This document shows, one piece after another, positions 1 through 6,974 of a stretch of DNA of 22,908 nucleotides. This DNA comes from an uncultured Actinomyces sp. (GTDB taxonomy: Bacteria; Actinomycetota; Actinomycetes; Actinomycetales; Actinomycetaceae): the NCBI GenBank assembly GCA_938022345.1, contig CALIEP010000331.1, positions 1-22,908 on the forward strand, given 5' to 3'. The translations under genes and the position numbers were made by a program. Within the stretch, counting starts at the first letter, position 1, and the number at the start of each line of letters is the position of its first letter. The notes under the pieces were generated by a model, which was given only the letters and a program-made list of their open reading frames with translations, did no database searches and was not told the DNA's origin.

Positions 1-346
1 CGGAATGGCACGCATTGCTGAGCACGAACGTATTCTGACTTCCTACATGTTGGAAGGTATTTCCGGTATTGACGGTGTTCGCGTCTTGGGACCGGGAGCG
101 GATAAAGAGCGGATCGGTGTCGTCGCATTTGCCGTGGAGGGCGTGCATCCTCATGATGTTGGGCAAGTCTTGGATTCGCAGGACATAGCCGTGCGAGTTG
201 GTCATCATTGTGCGATCCCATTGCACCACTTCTTCGGAGTTCGTTCTTCGACGCGAGCATCCGTCGGACCGACAACAACTCGTGAAGAGATTGATCGTTT
301 CATTGAGGCCTTGGGACAGGTTCGTTCCTACTTCGGAGGCAAATGA
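1..346 (+). CDS. sufS: Cysteine desulfurase SufS, 3' part (5' end outside window)
   Basis: This is the C-terminal end of a PLP-dependent cysteine desulfurase, which takes sulfur from L-cysteine as an enzyme persulfide for Fe-S cluster assembly. The open frame runs in from the window edge (first full codon at base 2), so the internal ATG at 5 is not the start. The visible signature is RVGHHCAIPL, in which the Cys is the persulfide-forming residue of SufS/CsdA enzymes. It is followed by a TRASVGPTTTREEIDRF block typical of the small domain. The stop TGA (344-346) overlaps the start of sufU, so the two are translationally coupled, and SufU is the sulfur acceptor that works with this type of SufS. 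Identification is firm; the PLP-binding lysine lies outside the window. Confidence 0.95.
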   Translation, partial: GMARIAEHERILTSYMLEGISGIDGVRVLGPGADKERIGVVAFAVEGVHPHDVGQVLDSQDIAVRVGHHCAIPLHHFFGVRSSTRASVGPTTTREEIDRFIEALGQVRSYFGGK

Positions 347-813
347 TGTCAAGCCTTGAACAGATGTATCAGCAGGTCATTCTTGACCATGCGCGTGAGC
401 GCCACGGGACTGGTGATCCCTCAAGTCTTGCAGCCTCATCACATCAGGTAAACCCGACTTGTGGAGACGAGACAACACTGGGTGTCACTCTGTCCGACTC
501 CGGTCAGATCGAGGCACTGACGTGGGATGGTGATGGCTGCTCGATTTCGCAGGCATCCCTCTCAATGCTCTCTGACATGGTGAGCGGAGCTGATTTGGAG
601 CACGTCCGTCAGCTCTATGCTGCCATGGAAAAAATGATGCATTCACGCGGACTGGGCGTGGATGACGATACCCTCGACCTCCTTGGTGATGCCGCTGCAT
701 TGGAGGGAACGTCACAGTTCCCGAATCGTGTGAAGTGCGCACTCCTTGGATGGTATGCATTGCGCGATGCTCTCGCGCAGCTCGGAACCGATATTGCAGG
801 AGAAAACGAGTAA
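343..813 (+). CDS. sufU: SufU, zinc-dependent sulfurtransferase for Fe-S assembly
   Basis: This 156-residue protein is of the SufU/IscU-like family, which accepts persulfide sulfur from SufS in Gram-positive bacteria and passes it to the SufBCD scaffold. It keeps the expected metal and sulfur ligands: Cys40 in PTCGDE with Asp42, Cys66 in DGDGCSIS, and Cys132 in RVKCALL. The SufU-specific insertion lies between the second and third cysteines, which separates it from classical IscU. The start is either ATG 343 or ATG 346; both overlap the sufS stop and they differ by one Met. The stop TAA (811-813) overlaps the ATG of the next gene by one base. Position between sufS and sufT matches actinobacterial suf operons. 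Confidence 0.95.
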   Translation: MMSSLEQMYQQVILDHARERHGTGDPSSLAASSHQVNPTCGDETTLGVTLSDSGQIEALTWDGDGCSISQASLSMLSDMVSGADLEHVRQLYAAMEKMMHSRGLGVDDDTLDLLGDAAALEGTSQFPNRVKCALLGWYALRDALAQLGTDIAGENE

Positions 814-1295
814 TGGATACCTCTTCCAACCCGATGGCACAAACTGATGCTGTCGAGCAGCGCTTTGCCCCTGCGCCTTCTGCAGTTGCAAGCTCTGCCA
901 CGCCCGAGCAGGGTTCTGCTTCTGCACCCGATGCGGCCTCGGCGAATGTATTCAATGTCGAAGGAACTGACATCATTGAAGGCGGGAGCATTGCCGGCCT
1001 TGATGTTCTTGAGGCACTCAAGGACGTCATCGATCCCGAACTAGGCATCAATATTGTTGACCTTGGTTTGGTCTACGGTGTCAAGGTTGCGAGGGATGAC
1101 TCAATTGTCATTGACATGACCTTGACCTCAGCGGCATGCCCCCTGACTGACATTATCGAGCGACAGGCGCAGATGGTACTGGCTTCGCTCTCGGATGATG
1201 TCTTGATCAATTGGGTCTGGATGCCCGCTTGGGGTCCTGATCGTATTACAAGCGATGGCCGCGAACAGCTCCGCGCAATTGGTTTTAACGTCTGA
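813..1295 (+). CDS. sufT: SufT-like DUF59/MIP18-family Fe-S maturation protein
   Basis: This 160-residue protein carries a C-terminal DUF59 (MIP18/PaaD-like) domain, a family that helps load Fe-S clusters onto target proteins. The domain is marked by DPELGINIVDLGLVYGV and, further on, TSAACPLTD, where the Cys is the conserved reactive residue. The first 45 or so residues are rich in Ala, Ser and Pro and look unstructured, as is common in actinobacterial SufT. I chose ATG 813, which overlaps the sufU stop (TAATG), over in-frame starts further upstream inside sufU. It is the last suf gene here and is followed by a terminator hairpin. SufT is the usual actinobacterial name; the biochemical role is inferred from the family. 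Confidence 0.9.
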   Translation: MDTSSNPMAQTDAVEQRFAPAPSAVASSATPEQGSASAPDAASANVFNVEGTDIIEGGSIAGLDVLEALKDVIDPELGINIVDLGLVYGVKVARDDSIVIDMTLTSAACPLTDIIERQAQMVLASLSDDVLINWVWMPAWGPDRITSDGREQLRAIGFNV

Positions 1296-1313
1296 GCGAG
1301 TAGTGACGTGTCC

Positions 1314-1346
1314 GTGAACCCCTTCCGCTATGCTGGAGGGGTTCAC
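1314..1346 (+). terminator. Terminator hairpin after the suf operon
   Basis: Arms GTGAACCCCTTCC (1314-1326) and GGAGGGGTTCAC (1335-1346) pair with one bulged T around an 8-nt loop. It starts 18 bases after the sufT stop. There is no clear U-tract, as is common in actinobacteria. The downstream arm ends only 23 bases before the next start codon, so the next gene probably has its own promoter overlapping this region or depends on readthrough. Confidence 0.7.
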
Positions 1347-1369
1347 CTGTACCAGAGGAAAGAGAAGCG

Positions 1370-2620
1370 ATGACTGTGGCCGATGCTCCTGTTGTGCAGC
1401 CTGTACTTTTGGGCGGAGATTTTGGAGTTTATGCTCTTGCGCGTTCTTTCCACGAGGCCTATTGCGCAACTTCGATTGTGCTGTCTCATGCGCCGACTGT
1501 TGCGATCTCACGTTCAGCTTTTTGTCGGGTTGAGCCGATCGTTGCGCATGCTTCCGATGAGGAACTCCTGGCAACGCTTGGGAAACTCGCCGATACCTAC
1601 GCGGATCGTGCTCTGGTCCTAGTTGCTAATCATGACCTTCATTCTGAATTTGTTGCGCGTCATTGGGATGCTCTGAGCCAAAATTACGCACTCCCATTTC
1701 CCTCGATGGACGTTATCGATCGCGTGACGGATAAGGGGGCCTTTGCTCAGCTCTGTGATGAGCTGGGAGTGCCTACACCGGCGACGCGTGTGGTGTCCTT
1801 CCGTGATTTTTCTGCCGAGGCTCCAGTGCGTCCCGAGATTCCGTTTACTTTCCCCGTGGTGGCAAAAGCCGCGCGCGGAAATGATTACGACGCCCTGGAA
1901 TTCGAAGGAAAACGCAAGATCTGGTTTGTCGAGAGCCAAGAGGAACTCAATGATCTCTGGGATCTTTTGGGACGTGTTGGCTTCCGCGGTGACTTTATTG
2001 TTCAGGAACTGATTCCTGGAGATAACACGCAGATGCGTTCAGTGACCGCCTATGTCGACTCTCATGGGCATATGACTTTGATTGGTTCCGCACGAGTTTT
2101 ATTGGAAGATCATGCGCCAACCATGATCGGTAATCCTGTTGCGATGATTACCGAGGCGTTTCCCCAGTTGTGGGAGGATGCACGACGCATTCTTGAAGCA
2201 GCTAACTATCGTGGCTTCGCGAACTTCGATGTGAAGATTGATCCCCGTGATGGTCGCGCGCTCTTCTTTGAAGTGAATCCTCGAATCGGGCGGAACTCTT
2301 GGTATATGACCGCGGCGGGACATAACCCCATGATTCCAATGGTTGATGATCTTGTTCGTGGTGTGGAACGCAGCCCTGAAGAAGTAAACGAGGAAATCCT
2401 CTATTCGATGGTTCCCGATCGATTGCTCCTGCGATACATCCGAGAGCCCGAACTTGCCCAGCGAGTACGTAGCTTGATTCGAGATGGGAAGCGTTTCGAT
2501 CCGCTCTTCTACTCAGCTGATTCAGACCTGCGCCGCTCGCTGACTCTTCACCTGCAAAAGCTCAATCACTACCGAAAGTTCCATAGGTACTATCCTCAAG
2601 CGAACGACCGTTCATTCTAA
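1370..2620 (+). CDS. ATP-grasp carboxylate-amine ligase, candidate D-amino acid ligase of the peptidoglycan bridge
   Basis: This 416-residue ATP-grasp enzyme would join a carboxylate to an amine through an acylphosphate made from ATP. The N-terminal part (about 10-110) is a nucleotide-binding-like pre-ATP-grasp fold beginning LLGGDFGVYALAR. An ATP-binding lysine lies in VVAKAARG near residue 163, and the metal-binding FFEVNPRIGRNSW near 300. Size and layout resemble the D-aspartate ligase (Aslfm) class that adds D-Asp to the Lys side chain of the stem peptide. The next gene is a FemABX aminoacyltransferase, which supports a role in the interpeptide bridge; several Actinomycetaceae have bridges with D-Asp or D-Glu. 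The start ATG 1370 has AGAGGAA upstream. The substrate is not readable from sequence; another ATP-grasp ligation is possible. Confidence 0.75.
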   Translation: MTVADAPVVQPVLLGGDFGVYALARSFHEAYCATSIVLSHAPTVAISRSAFCRVEPIVAHASDEELLATLGKLADTYADRALVLVANHDLHSEFVARHWDALSQNYALPFPSMDVIDRVTDKGAFAQLCDELGVPTPATRVVSFRDFSAEAPVRPEIPFTFPVVAKAARGNDYDALEFEGKRKIWFVESQEELNDLWDLLGRVGFRGDFIVQELIPGDNTQMRSVTAYVDSHGHMTLIGSARVLLEDHAPTMIGNPVAMITEAFPQLWEDARRILEAANYRGFANFDVKIDPRDGRALFFEVNPRIGRNSWYMTAAGHNPMIPMVDDLVRGVERSPEEVNEEILYSMVPDRLLLRYIREPELAQRVRSLIRDGKRFDPLFYSADSDLRRSLTLHLQKLNHYRKFHRYYPQANDRSF

Positions 2621-2633
2621 GGGGACTTTTCTT

Positions 2634-3653
2634 ATGACAGATACACAGCTTCGTGAGATCACTGCTGAGGAAATGCGTATTGGCGCTGCCGGAGTGACTC
2701 CTCTGCCCATTGAACAGTCCGCAATTTGGGAACAGTACGAGGCCGTTGAGGGGCGCAAGCTCTGGGGACGTTTCGAGTATTCAGAAAACGGAAAGCGCAT
2801 TGCTCTTGTTGCGCTCTACGAGTACTCAATGCGAGGTGCGCGCTACCTTTGGGCGAAACACGGACCGGTGTGGCTTAAAGAGGCAACACCAAGCCGCGAA
2901 CGCGCTTTCCGCGATGCACTTGGTCGGTACGTTCGTCAGAAAGACTCATCGATCGTTTTTATTCGCCTGAATGCGATCTTTAATGACACCGATCTTCGCG
3001 ATGTCATGCAGATTATTACCTATGACCGCACCGTCATTATTCGCTCCTATGGTGGTGATGAGGAAAAGATCCTTGGGGATATGACGAAGGAAGGTCGGCG
3101 TCAGCTTCGGCGTTCGCGCAAGGCCTTGTCTGAAGTTCAAACAACGATCGCTGACGAGCATACTCAGGCCGCGGAGGATTTCACTGAGTACTACGAGGTG
3201 CTGAAAGAGACTGCCGAACGCGATGGTTTCAGTCCTCACCCGGCTGAGGTCTACTCAACAATGCTGAAAGTCCTTGGCCCTGAGCATTCACGCCTCTTCG
3301 TGCTTCGAGTCGATGGGGAAGTGGTCGCATGGAATTTGATCCTTATCAACGACCGTCAGGCTGAATGCTATTACGGCGCAACGACCGCGAAGGCCCGTAA
3401 ATTGGGAGCAATGCCTGAGCTTGATGTTCAGTGTGCCATCATCTTGGGACCTGAGCTTGACGTCAATGGCGGTATCGACCTGATGGGAATTCACTCACCT
3501 CGGGTTCCCGAACTATTTACAGTCGGGAAATACAAGTTGAGTTTTGCACAGGGCTATACAGACGTCCCGGGAGCATGGGATCTGCCTCTGCGCCCGCGTC
3601 TGTATGCAGGTTTACGAAATCTGCTCTCAATTAAGCGTGCTCTTCGTTCGTGA
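2634..3653 (+). CDS. FemABX-family peptidoglycan bridge aminoacyltransferase
   Basis: This 339-residue protein is of the FemABX (lipid II:aminoacyl-tRNA aminoacyltransferase) family, which adds an amino acid from a charged tRNA to the peptidoglycan stem peptide at the inner face of the membrane. Visible family features are two GNAT-like halves, the stretch MTKEGRRQLRRSRKAL (about 150-165), the conserved ETAERDGFSPHP, and a late block around GIHSPRVPELFTVGKYKLSFAQGY. There is no signal peptide. AAGGGGA at 2619-2625 sets ATG 2634, 13 bases after the ATP-grasp stop, so the pair is one transcription unit. The added amino acid cannot be told from sequence. The gene ends just before the thrS promoter region. 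Confidence 0.88.
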   Translation: MTDTQLREITAEEMRIGAAGVTPLPIEQSAIWEQYEAVEGRKLWGRFEYSENGKRIALVALYEYSMRGARYLWAKHGPVWLKEATPSRERAFRDALGRYVRQKDSSIVFIRLNAIFNDTDLRDVMQIITYDRTVIIRSYGGDEEKILGDMTKEGRRQLRRSRKALSEVQTTIADEHTQAAEDFTEYYEVLKETAERDGFSPHPAEVYSTMLKVLGPEHSRLFVLRVDGEVVAWNLILINDRQAECYYGATTAKARKLGAMPELDVQCAIILGPELDVNGGIDLMGIHSPRVPELFTVGKYKLSFAQGYTDVPGAWDLPLRPRLYAGLRNLLSIKRALRS

Positions 3654-3676
3654 CATTGGGGCGAGGCGGCTACGAT
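3650..3676 (+). promoter_or_regulatory. Candidate thrS promoter
   Basis: A -10-like TACGAT (3671-3676, fitting the actinobacterial TANNNT form) lies 15 bases after GTGACA (3650-3655), which matches five of six bases of TTGACA. Transcription would start near 3683 and give an untranslated leader of about 105 nt before the GTG at 3788. The spacer is short, so confidence is modest. The -35 overlaps the femABX stop codon. Confidence 0.4.
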
Positions 3677-3682
3677 AGAAGG

Positions 3683-3787
3683 GTCCAAGCCTGCTGATTC
3701 TCGAAAGAGCGTTTGACACGCCATCGTATGCGTGCAGTCAGTGGGTAGAGATGGCGCAAGTCGCCAGAACCCGAAGGAGCACAGCTC
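3683..3787 (+). ncRNA. Structured thrS 5' leader with kink-turn hairpin
   Basis: The untranslated stretch before thrS holds several stems. The clearest is 3743-3772: GGGT, a three-base bulge AGA, then GA, a stem TGGCG, loop CAAGT, stem CGCCA, GA, and ACCC. This is the kink-turn layout (3-nt bulge followed by tandem G.A/A.G pairs between two helices). GAAGGAG (3773-3779), the thrS ribosome binding site, begins at the very next base. A second stem, CGCCATC (3719-3725) with GATGGCG (3750-3756), would use the same bases as the kink-turn helix, so the two folds exclude each other. A small hairpin GCGT/ACGC sits at 3709-3721. There is no T-box sequence (TGGNACCGCG). I do not recognise a named RNA family; the regulatory role is inferred. 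Confidence 0.5.
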
Positions 3788-3829
3788 GTGCCTGTTATCA
3801 ACGCAACTATTGATGGTGTTGCGGTCTAA
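3788..3829 (+). other. thrS: Apparent original 5' end of thrS, cut off by in-frame TAA
   Basis: GTG 3788 has an excellent ribosome binding site (GAAGGAG, 8-base spacing) and opens 13 codons reading VPVINATIDGVAV, then TAA at 3827-3829. The frame is the same as the long thrS frame, and the codons after the TAA (IEEGCTGTQYYESRSDVV) continue what looks like the same ThrRS TGS domain. The TAA therefore appears to replace a sense codon, perhaps CAA (Gln). It may be a true nonsense change, a sequence error or a recoded codon; as written the segment reads as a 13-codon upstream ORF. Confidence 0.75.
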
Positions 3830-3886
3830 ATTGAAGAAGGCTGCACCGGAACGCAGTACTACGAATCCCGCAGTGATGTCGTCGCT

Positions 3887-5776
3887 ATGACGGTTGATGG
3901 GAACGCATGGGATCTTTCCCGCGAAATTCCTGCCGATGCAACTGTTGAAGCAATCACTCTGAATTCCCCAGCAGGCCTAGAGATCCTGCGTCACTCCTGC
4001 ACTCACGTTATGGCGCAGGCAGTCCAAGAGATCTTCCCCGATGTCAATTTGGGAATTGGCCCCTTCATCACTGACGGCTTCTACTATGACTTCGGGAATA
4101 TTGATTCCGTCACCCCTGAGCTCATGCGCGATATTGAAAAGCGCATGAAGCGCATCGTGAAGGAAGGCCAGGCTTTCCGTCGCCGTGTTGTCACTGAAGA
4201 AGAAGCACGCGAAGAACTTGCCGATCAACCCTTCAAGCTTGAGTTGATCAGCACCAAGGGTGGGGGAGCGCAGGACGCCTCCGTCGAGGTCGTCGGTTCG
4301 GAACTCACCATTTACGACAATGTCCGCCGTGATGGAACCACCGCATGGAAAGACCTCTGCCGTGGACCCCACCTGCCTTCAACAAAACTCATCGGCAACG
4401 GATTTGCATTGACCAAGTCTTCATCCGCCTACTGGCGCGGCGACCAGGCTAATGATCAACTACAGCGAATCTACGGAACTGCCTGGGCCTCGAAAGATGA
4501 CCTTGTCGCTTACCAAGAGCGACTCAAGGAAGCGGAACGACGCGACCACCGTCGCCTCGGTGCCGAACTTGATCTCTTCTCCTTCCCAGAAGAGCTGGGT
4601 GCGGGATTGCCGATCTTCCACCCCAAGGGTGGTGTGCTTAAGCGCGTCATGGAGGACTACGTCCGTGAGGCCCACATTGAAAATTGCTTCCTTTACGTGG
4701 GTACCCCGCACATCTCGAAGGAAGAACTATTCCATACTTCGGGACACCTTCCGTACTACGCGGATGGTATGTTCCCCCCGATGGATGATGATGGCCAGCT
4801 GTACTACCTCAAGGCCATGAACTGCCCCATGCACAACCTGATCTTCAGGAGCCGTGGCCGTTCGTACCGCGAGCTTCCCCTGCGTCTCTTCGAATTCGGT
4901 ACTGTGTACCGAAATGAGAAATCCGGTGTTCTTCAGGGGCTTACTCGCGTTCGCTCCATCACCCAGGATGATTCGCACTCCTATGTGATGCCTGAGCAGG
5001 CAGCAGATGAAATTAAGCATCTCTTGAACTTCATTTTGAAGCTTCTACGTGACTTCGGATTGAGCGATTTCTATCTGGAGCTTTCCACTCGCGATACCGA
5101 TGGGAAGAAGAAGGATAAGTTCATCGGCACCGATGAACAGTGGGAAGAAGCGACCGAAATTCTGCGTCGCTGCGCTGAAGAGACCGGTCTGCAGACCGTT
5201 CCCGATCCGGGCGGCGCGGCATTCTACGGCCCGAAGATTTCGATTCAGGCCAAGGATGCAATCGGTCGTACCTGGCAGATGTCAACGATTCAATACGACT
5301 TCAACCAACCCCACCGTTTCGGCCTGGAATACACCGCTCCCGATGGAAGCCACCGCGAGCCGGTCATGATTCACTCGGCGAAGTTTGGTTCGATTGAGCG
5401 CTTTATCGGTGTTTTGACTGAGCATTATGCCGGTGCTTTCCCCGCATGGCTCTCCCCGGTGCAGGTGCGCCTGGTCCCCGTTGCCGAGGCCTTCGATGAC
5501 TACGTTGATACGGTTGCGCAGCGTTTGCGTGAACGCGGGATTCGCGTCGAAGTTGATCACTCCGATGATCGCTTTGGTAAGAAGATTCGCAATGCTGCAA
5601 AGCAAAAGGTCCCCTTCACTTTGATTGCAGGTGGGGAAGACCAAGAAGCGCAGGCAGTCTCCTTCCGCTTCCGTGATGGCTCCCAGCTCAATGGTGTTCC
5701 CGTTGACGAGGCGGTTGAGCGTATTGCTCACCACATCGCCACTCGCAATAACGCTGATCCCAGCGCTGAGGACTGA
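3887..5776 (+). CDS. thrS: Threonyl-tRNA synthetase (5' end interrupted by a stop codon)
   Basis: ThrRS charges tRNA-Thr with threonine. From ATG 3887 the protein is 629 residues; from the better supported GTG 3788 it would be 662, close to the usual actinobacterial length, but TAA at 3827 breaks that frame. The editing domain shows HSCTHVMAQA (HxxxH, residues 69-73 in full-length numbering) and CRGPHLP. The class II core shows MNCPMH, where the Cys is a zinc ligand, and motif 2 GLTRVRSITQDDSH. The C-terminal anticodon-binding domain includes DDRFGKKIRNA. The catalytic body is intact with no other lesion. ATG 3887 has no ribosome binding site and would remove about half of the TGS domain, so it is only the first usable ATG after the stop. 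The HIT gene follows 5 bases downstream, as in Mycobacterium tuberculosis. Confidence 0.95.
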   Translation: MTVDGNAWDLSREIPADATVEAITLNSPAGLEILRHSCTHVMAQAVQEIFPDVNLGIGPFITDGFYYDFGNIDSVTPELMRDIEKRMKRIVKEGQAFRRRVVTEEEAREELADQPFKLELISTKGGGAQDASVEVVGSELTIYDNVRRDGTTAWKDLCRGPHLPSTKLIGNGFALTKSSSAYWRGDQANDQLQRIYGTAWASKDDLVAYQERLKEAERRDHRRLGAELDLFSFPEELGAGLPIFHPKGGVLKRVMEDYVREAHIENCFLYVGTPHISKEELFHTSGHLPYYADGMFPPMDDDGQLYYLKAMNCPMHNLIFRSRGRSYRELPLRLFEFGTVYRNEKSGVLQGLTRVRSITQDDSHSYVMPEQAADEIKHLLNFILKLLRDFGLSDFYLELSTRDTDGKKKDKFIGTDEQWEEATEILRRCAEETGLQTVPDPGGAAFYGPKISIQAKDAIGRTWQMSTIQYDFNQPHRFGLEYTAPDGSHREPVMIHSAKFGSIERFIGVLTEHYAGAFPAWLSPVQVRLVPVAEAFDDYVDTVAQRLRERGIRVEVDHSDDRFGKKIRNAAKQKVPFTLIAGGEDQEAQAVSFRFRDGSQLNGVPVDEAVERIAHHIATRNNADPSAED

Positions 5777-5781
5777 TAACA

Positions 5782-6345
5782 ATGAGTGACACTCTTCCGA
5801 CGGAGGATTCCCGGGCATTTGCTGGCGTTCCCGACGGTTTCGATCGTTTATGGACGCCGTACCGAATGGCCTACATTAATGGCGATCACAAGCCCGCCGA
5901 TTCCTCGTCGGAAGAGTGTCCTTTTTGTGTTGCACCATCGCGTACAGACGAAGAGGGACTCATCGTTCATCGCGGTGTGAGCTGTTTCGTTCTGATGAAT
6001 CTCTTCCCGTACAACTCCGGGCATCTCTTGGTCTGCCCCTACCGCCATGTCTCTGACTACACGGATCTTACTGACGAAGAACGTATCGAACTCGGTCGTT
6101 TGACGGCCACTGCGATGCGTGTGGAGCGTGCGACGGCAAATCCCGCAGGATTCAATTTGGGTATGAACCAAGGCGATGTTGCAGGTGCGGTGATCGCTGC
6201 CCATCTTCATCAGCATGTTGTTCCTCGGTGGGCTGGAGATGCAAACTTCTTCCCAATCATTGCCCGCACCAAGGCAGTGCCAGAACTACTTGAGGATGCG
6301 CGTGCTCGCTTAGCCGCTGCATGGCCCATATCATCGGAGGAATAG
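5782..6345 (+). CDS. HIT-family protein, Ap4A phosphorylase type
   Basis: This 187-residue HIT-domain nucleotide hydrolase/transferase resembles the actinobacterial Ap4A phosphorylase encoded between thrS and pgsA in M. tuberculosis (Rv2613c). The catalytic histidine triad is clear in HLHQHVVPRW (His141, 143, 145). Cys46 and Cys49 in ECPFC, with His residues further on, suggest the zinc site of this subgroup. The N-terminal DRLWTPYRMAYI is typical of these proteins. ATG 5782 follows the thrS stop by 5 bases with GAGGA nearby in the end of thrS, so it is co-transcribed with thrS. The expected reaction is phosphorolysis of diadenosine tetraphosphate to ADP and ATP. Substrate is inferred from family and synteny. 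Confidence 0.9.
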   Translation: MSDTLPTEDSRAFAGVPDGFDRLWTPYRMAYINGDHKPADSSSEECPFCVAPSRTDEEGLIVHRGVSCFVLMNLFPYNSGHLLVCPYRHVSDYTDLTDEERIELGRLTATAMRVERATANPAGFNLGMNQGDVAGAVIAAHLHQHVVPRWAGDANFFPIIARTKAVPELLEDARARLAAAWPISSEE

Positions 6346-6974
6346 TGCTTGGTAACCACGGACGCTCTATAACGAAAGCTATTTTTACTCCCGTCGCAAG
6401 AGTGCTCGTAGCAGCGCACATCACTCCCAATATGGTGACTATTGCCGGAACCGTTGTGACAATCGCAGTTGCTGTTACGACCTTTCCTTTTGGCTACCTT
6501 TGGCAAGGCGCCCTCGCTCTCGCTGTCGTCCTTTTCTGCGACTCGATTGATGGTGTTCTCGCGCGAATGAGTGGGACATCATCGCCATTTGGTGCCTTTT
6601 TGGATTCGACAATGGACAGGCTGGGCGATGGAGCGGTCTTCGGTTCATTGACTGCCTTCGCGATTTTCAGTATGGAAAGCTCACCATCGAGGACTGTATC
6701 GATCGTTGCAGGCCTTATTACGATCGTTGGTGCTGCTACCGTGTCCTATTCGCGAGCACGAGCTGAATCAATTGGGGTTATCGCAAAGGTCGGTATTGCT
6801 GAGCGGACGGACCGTCTCATCATTGCTTTGTTGGGAGCTGCACTATACGGGTGGGGCGCACCCGCAGTAGTCTTCGCAGCAAGTTTGTGCTGGGTTGCTT
6901 TTGCATCAATCGTCACTGTTATTCAGCGGGTGCATTTCACAGCAACGCATCTTCCTTCGCCCCAGGAGTCCTAA
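6345..6974 (+). CDS. pgsA: Phosphatidylinositol phosphate synthase (CDP-alcohol phosphatidyltransferase)
   Basis: This integral membrane enzyme most likely makes phosphatidylinositol phosphate from CDP-diacylglycerol and inositol 3-phosphate, the first step towards PIMs. The CDP-alcohol phosphatidyltransferase signature is complete: DG-x2-AR-x8-G-x3-D-x3-D at Asp69, Gly70, Ala73, Arg74, Gly83, Asp87 and Asp91. Several hydrophobic segments flank it. I chose GTG 6345 (209 residues) because GGAGGAA lies directly before it and it overlaps the HIT stop by one base (TAGTG). An in-frame ATG at 6321 would add 8 residues but lacks a good binding site. Neighbours (acyltransferase and PimA) fix the role as PI-phosphate rather than PG-phosphate synthesis. 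Confidence 0.9.
   Translation: MLGNHGRSITKAIFTPVARVLVAAHITPNMVTIAGTVVTIAVAVTTFPFGYLWQGALALAVVLFCDSIDGVLARMSGTSSPFGAFLDSTMDRLGDGAVFGSLTAFAIFSMESSPSRTVSIVAGLITIVGAATVSYSRARAESIGVIAKVGIAERTDRLIIALLGAALYGWGAPAVVFAASLCWVAFASIVTVIQRVHFTATHLPSPQES

Noticed and set aside
485..1051. 188-codon minus-strand frame across sufU and sufT
   Set aside because: Antisense to two confident suf genes; composition is Ser/Arg/Pro-rich without any recognisable domain.
3713..3741. TTGACA at 3713-3718 as a -35 element for thrS
   Set aside because: No -10-like sequence lies about 17 bases downstream, and it sits in the loop and arm of a small hairpin; TACGAT at 3671 is the better candidate.
3656..3787. T-box riboswitch upstream of thrS
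   Set aside because: The conserved T-box sequence and a specifier loop layout are absent; only the kink-turn hairpin and competing stem are seen.
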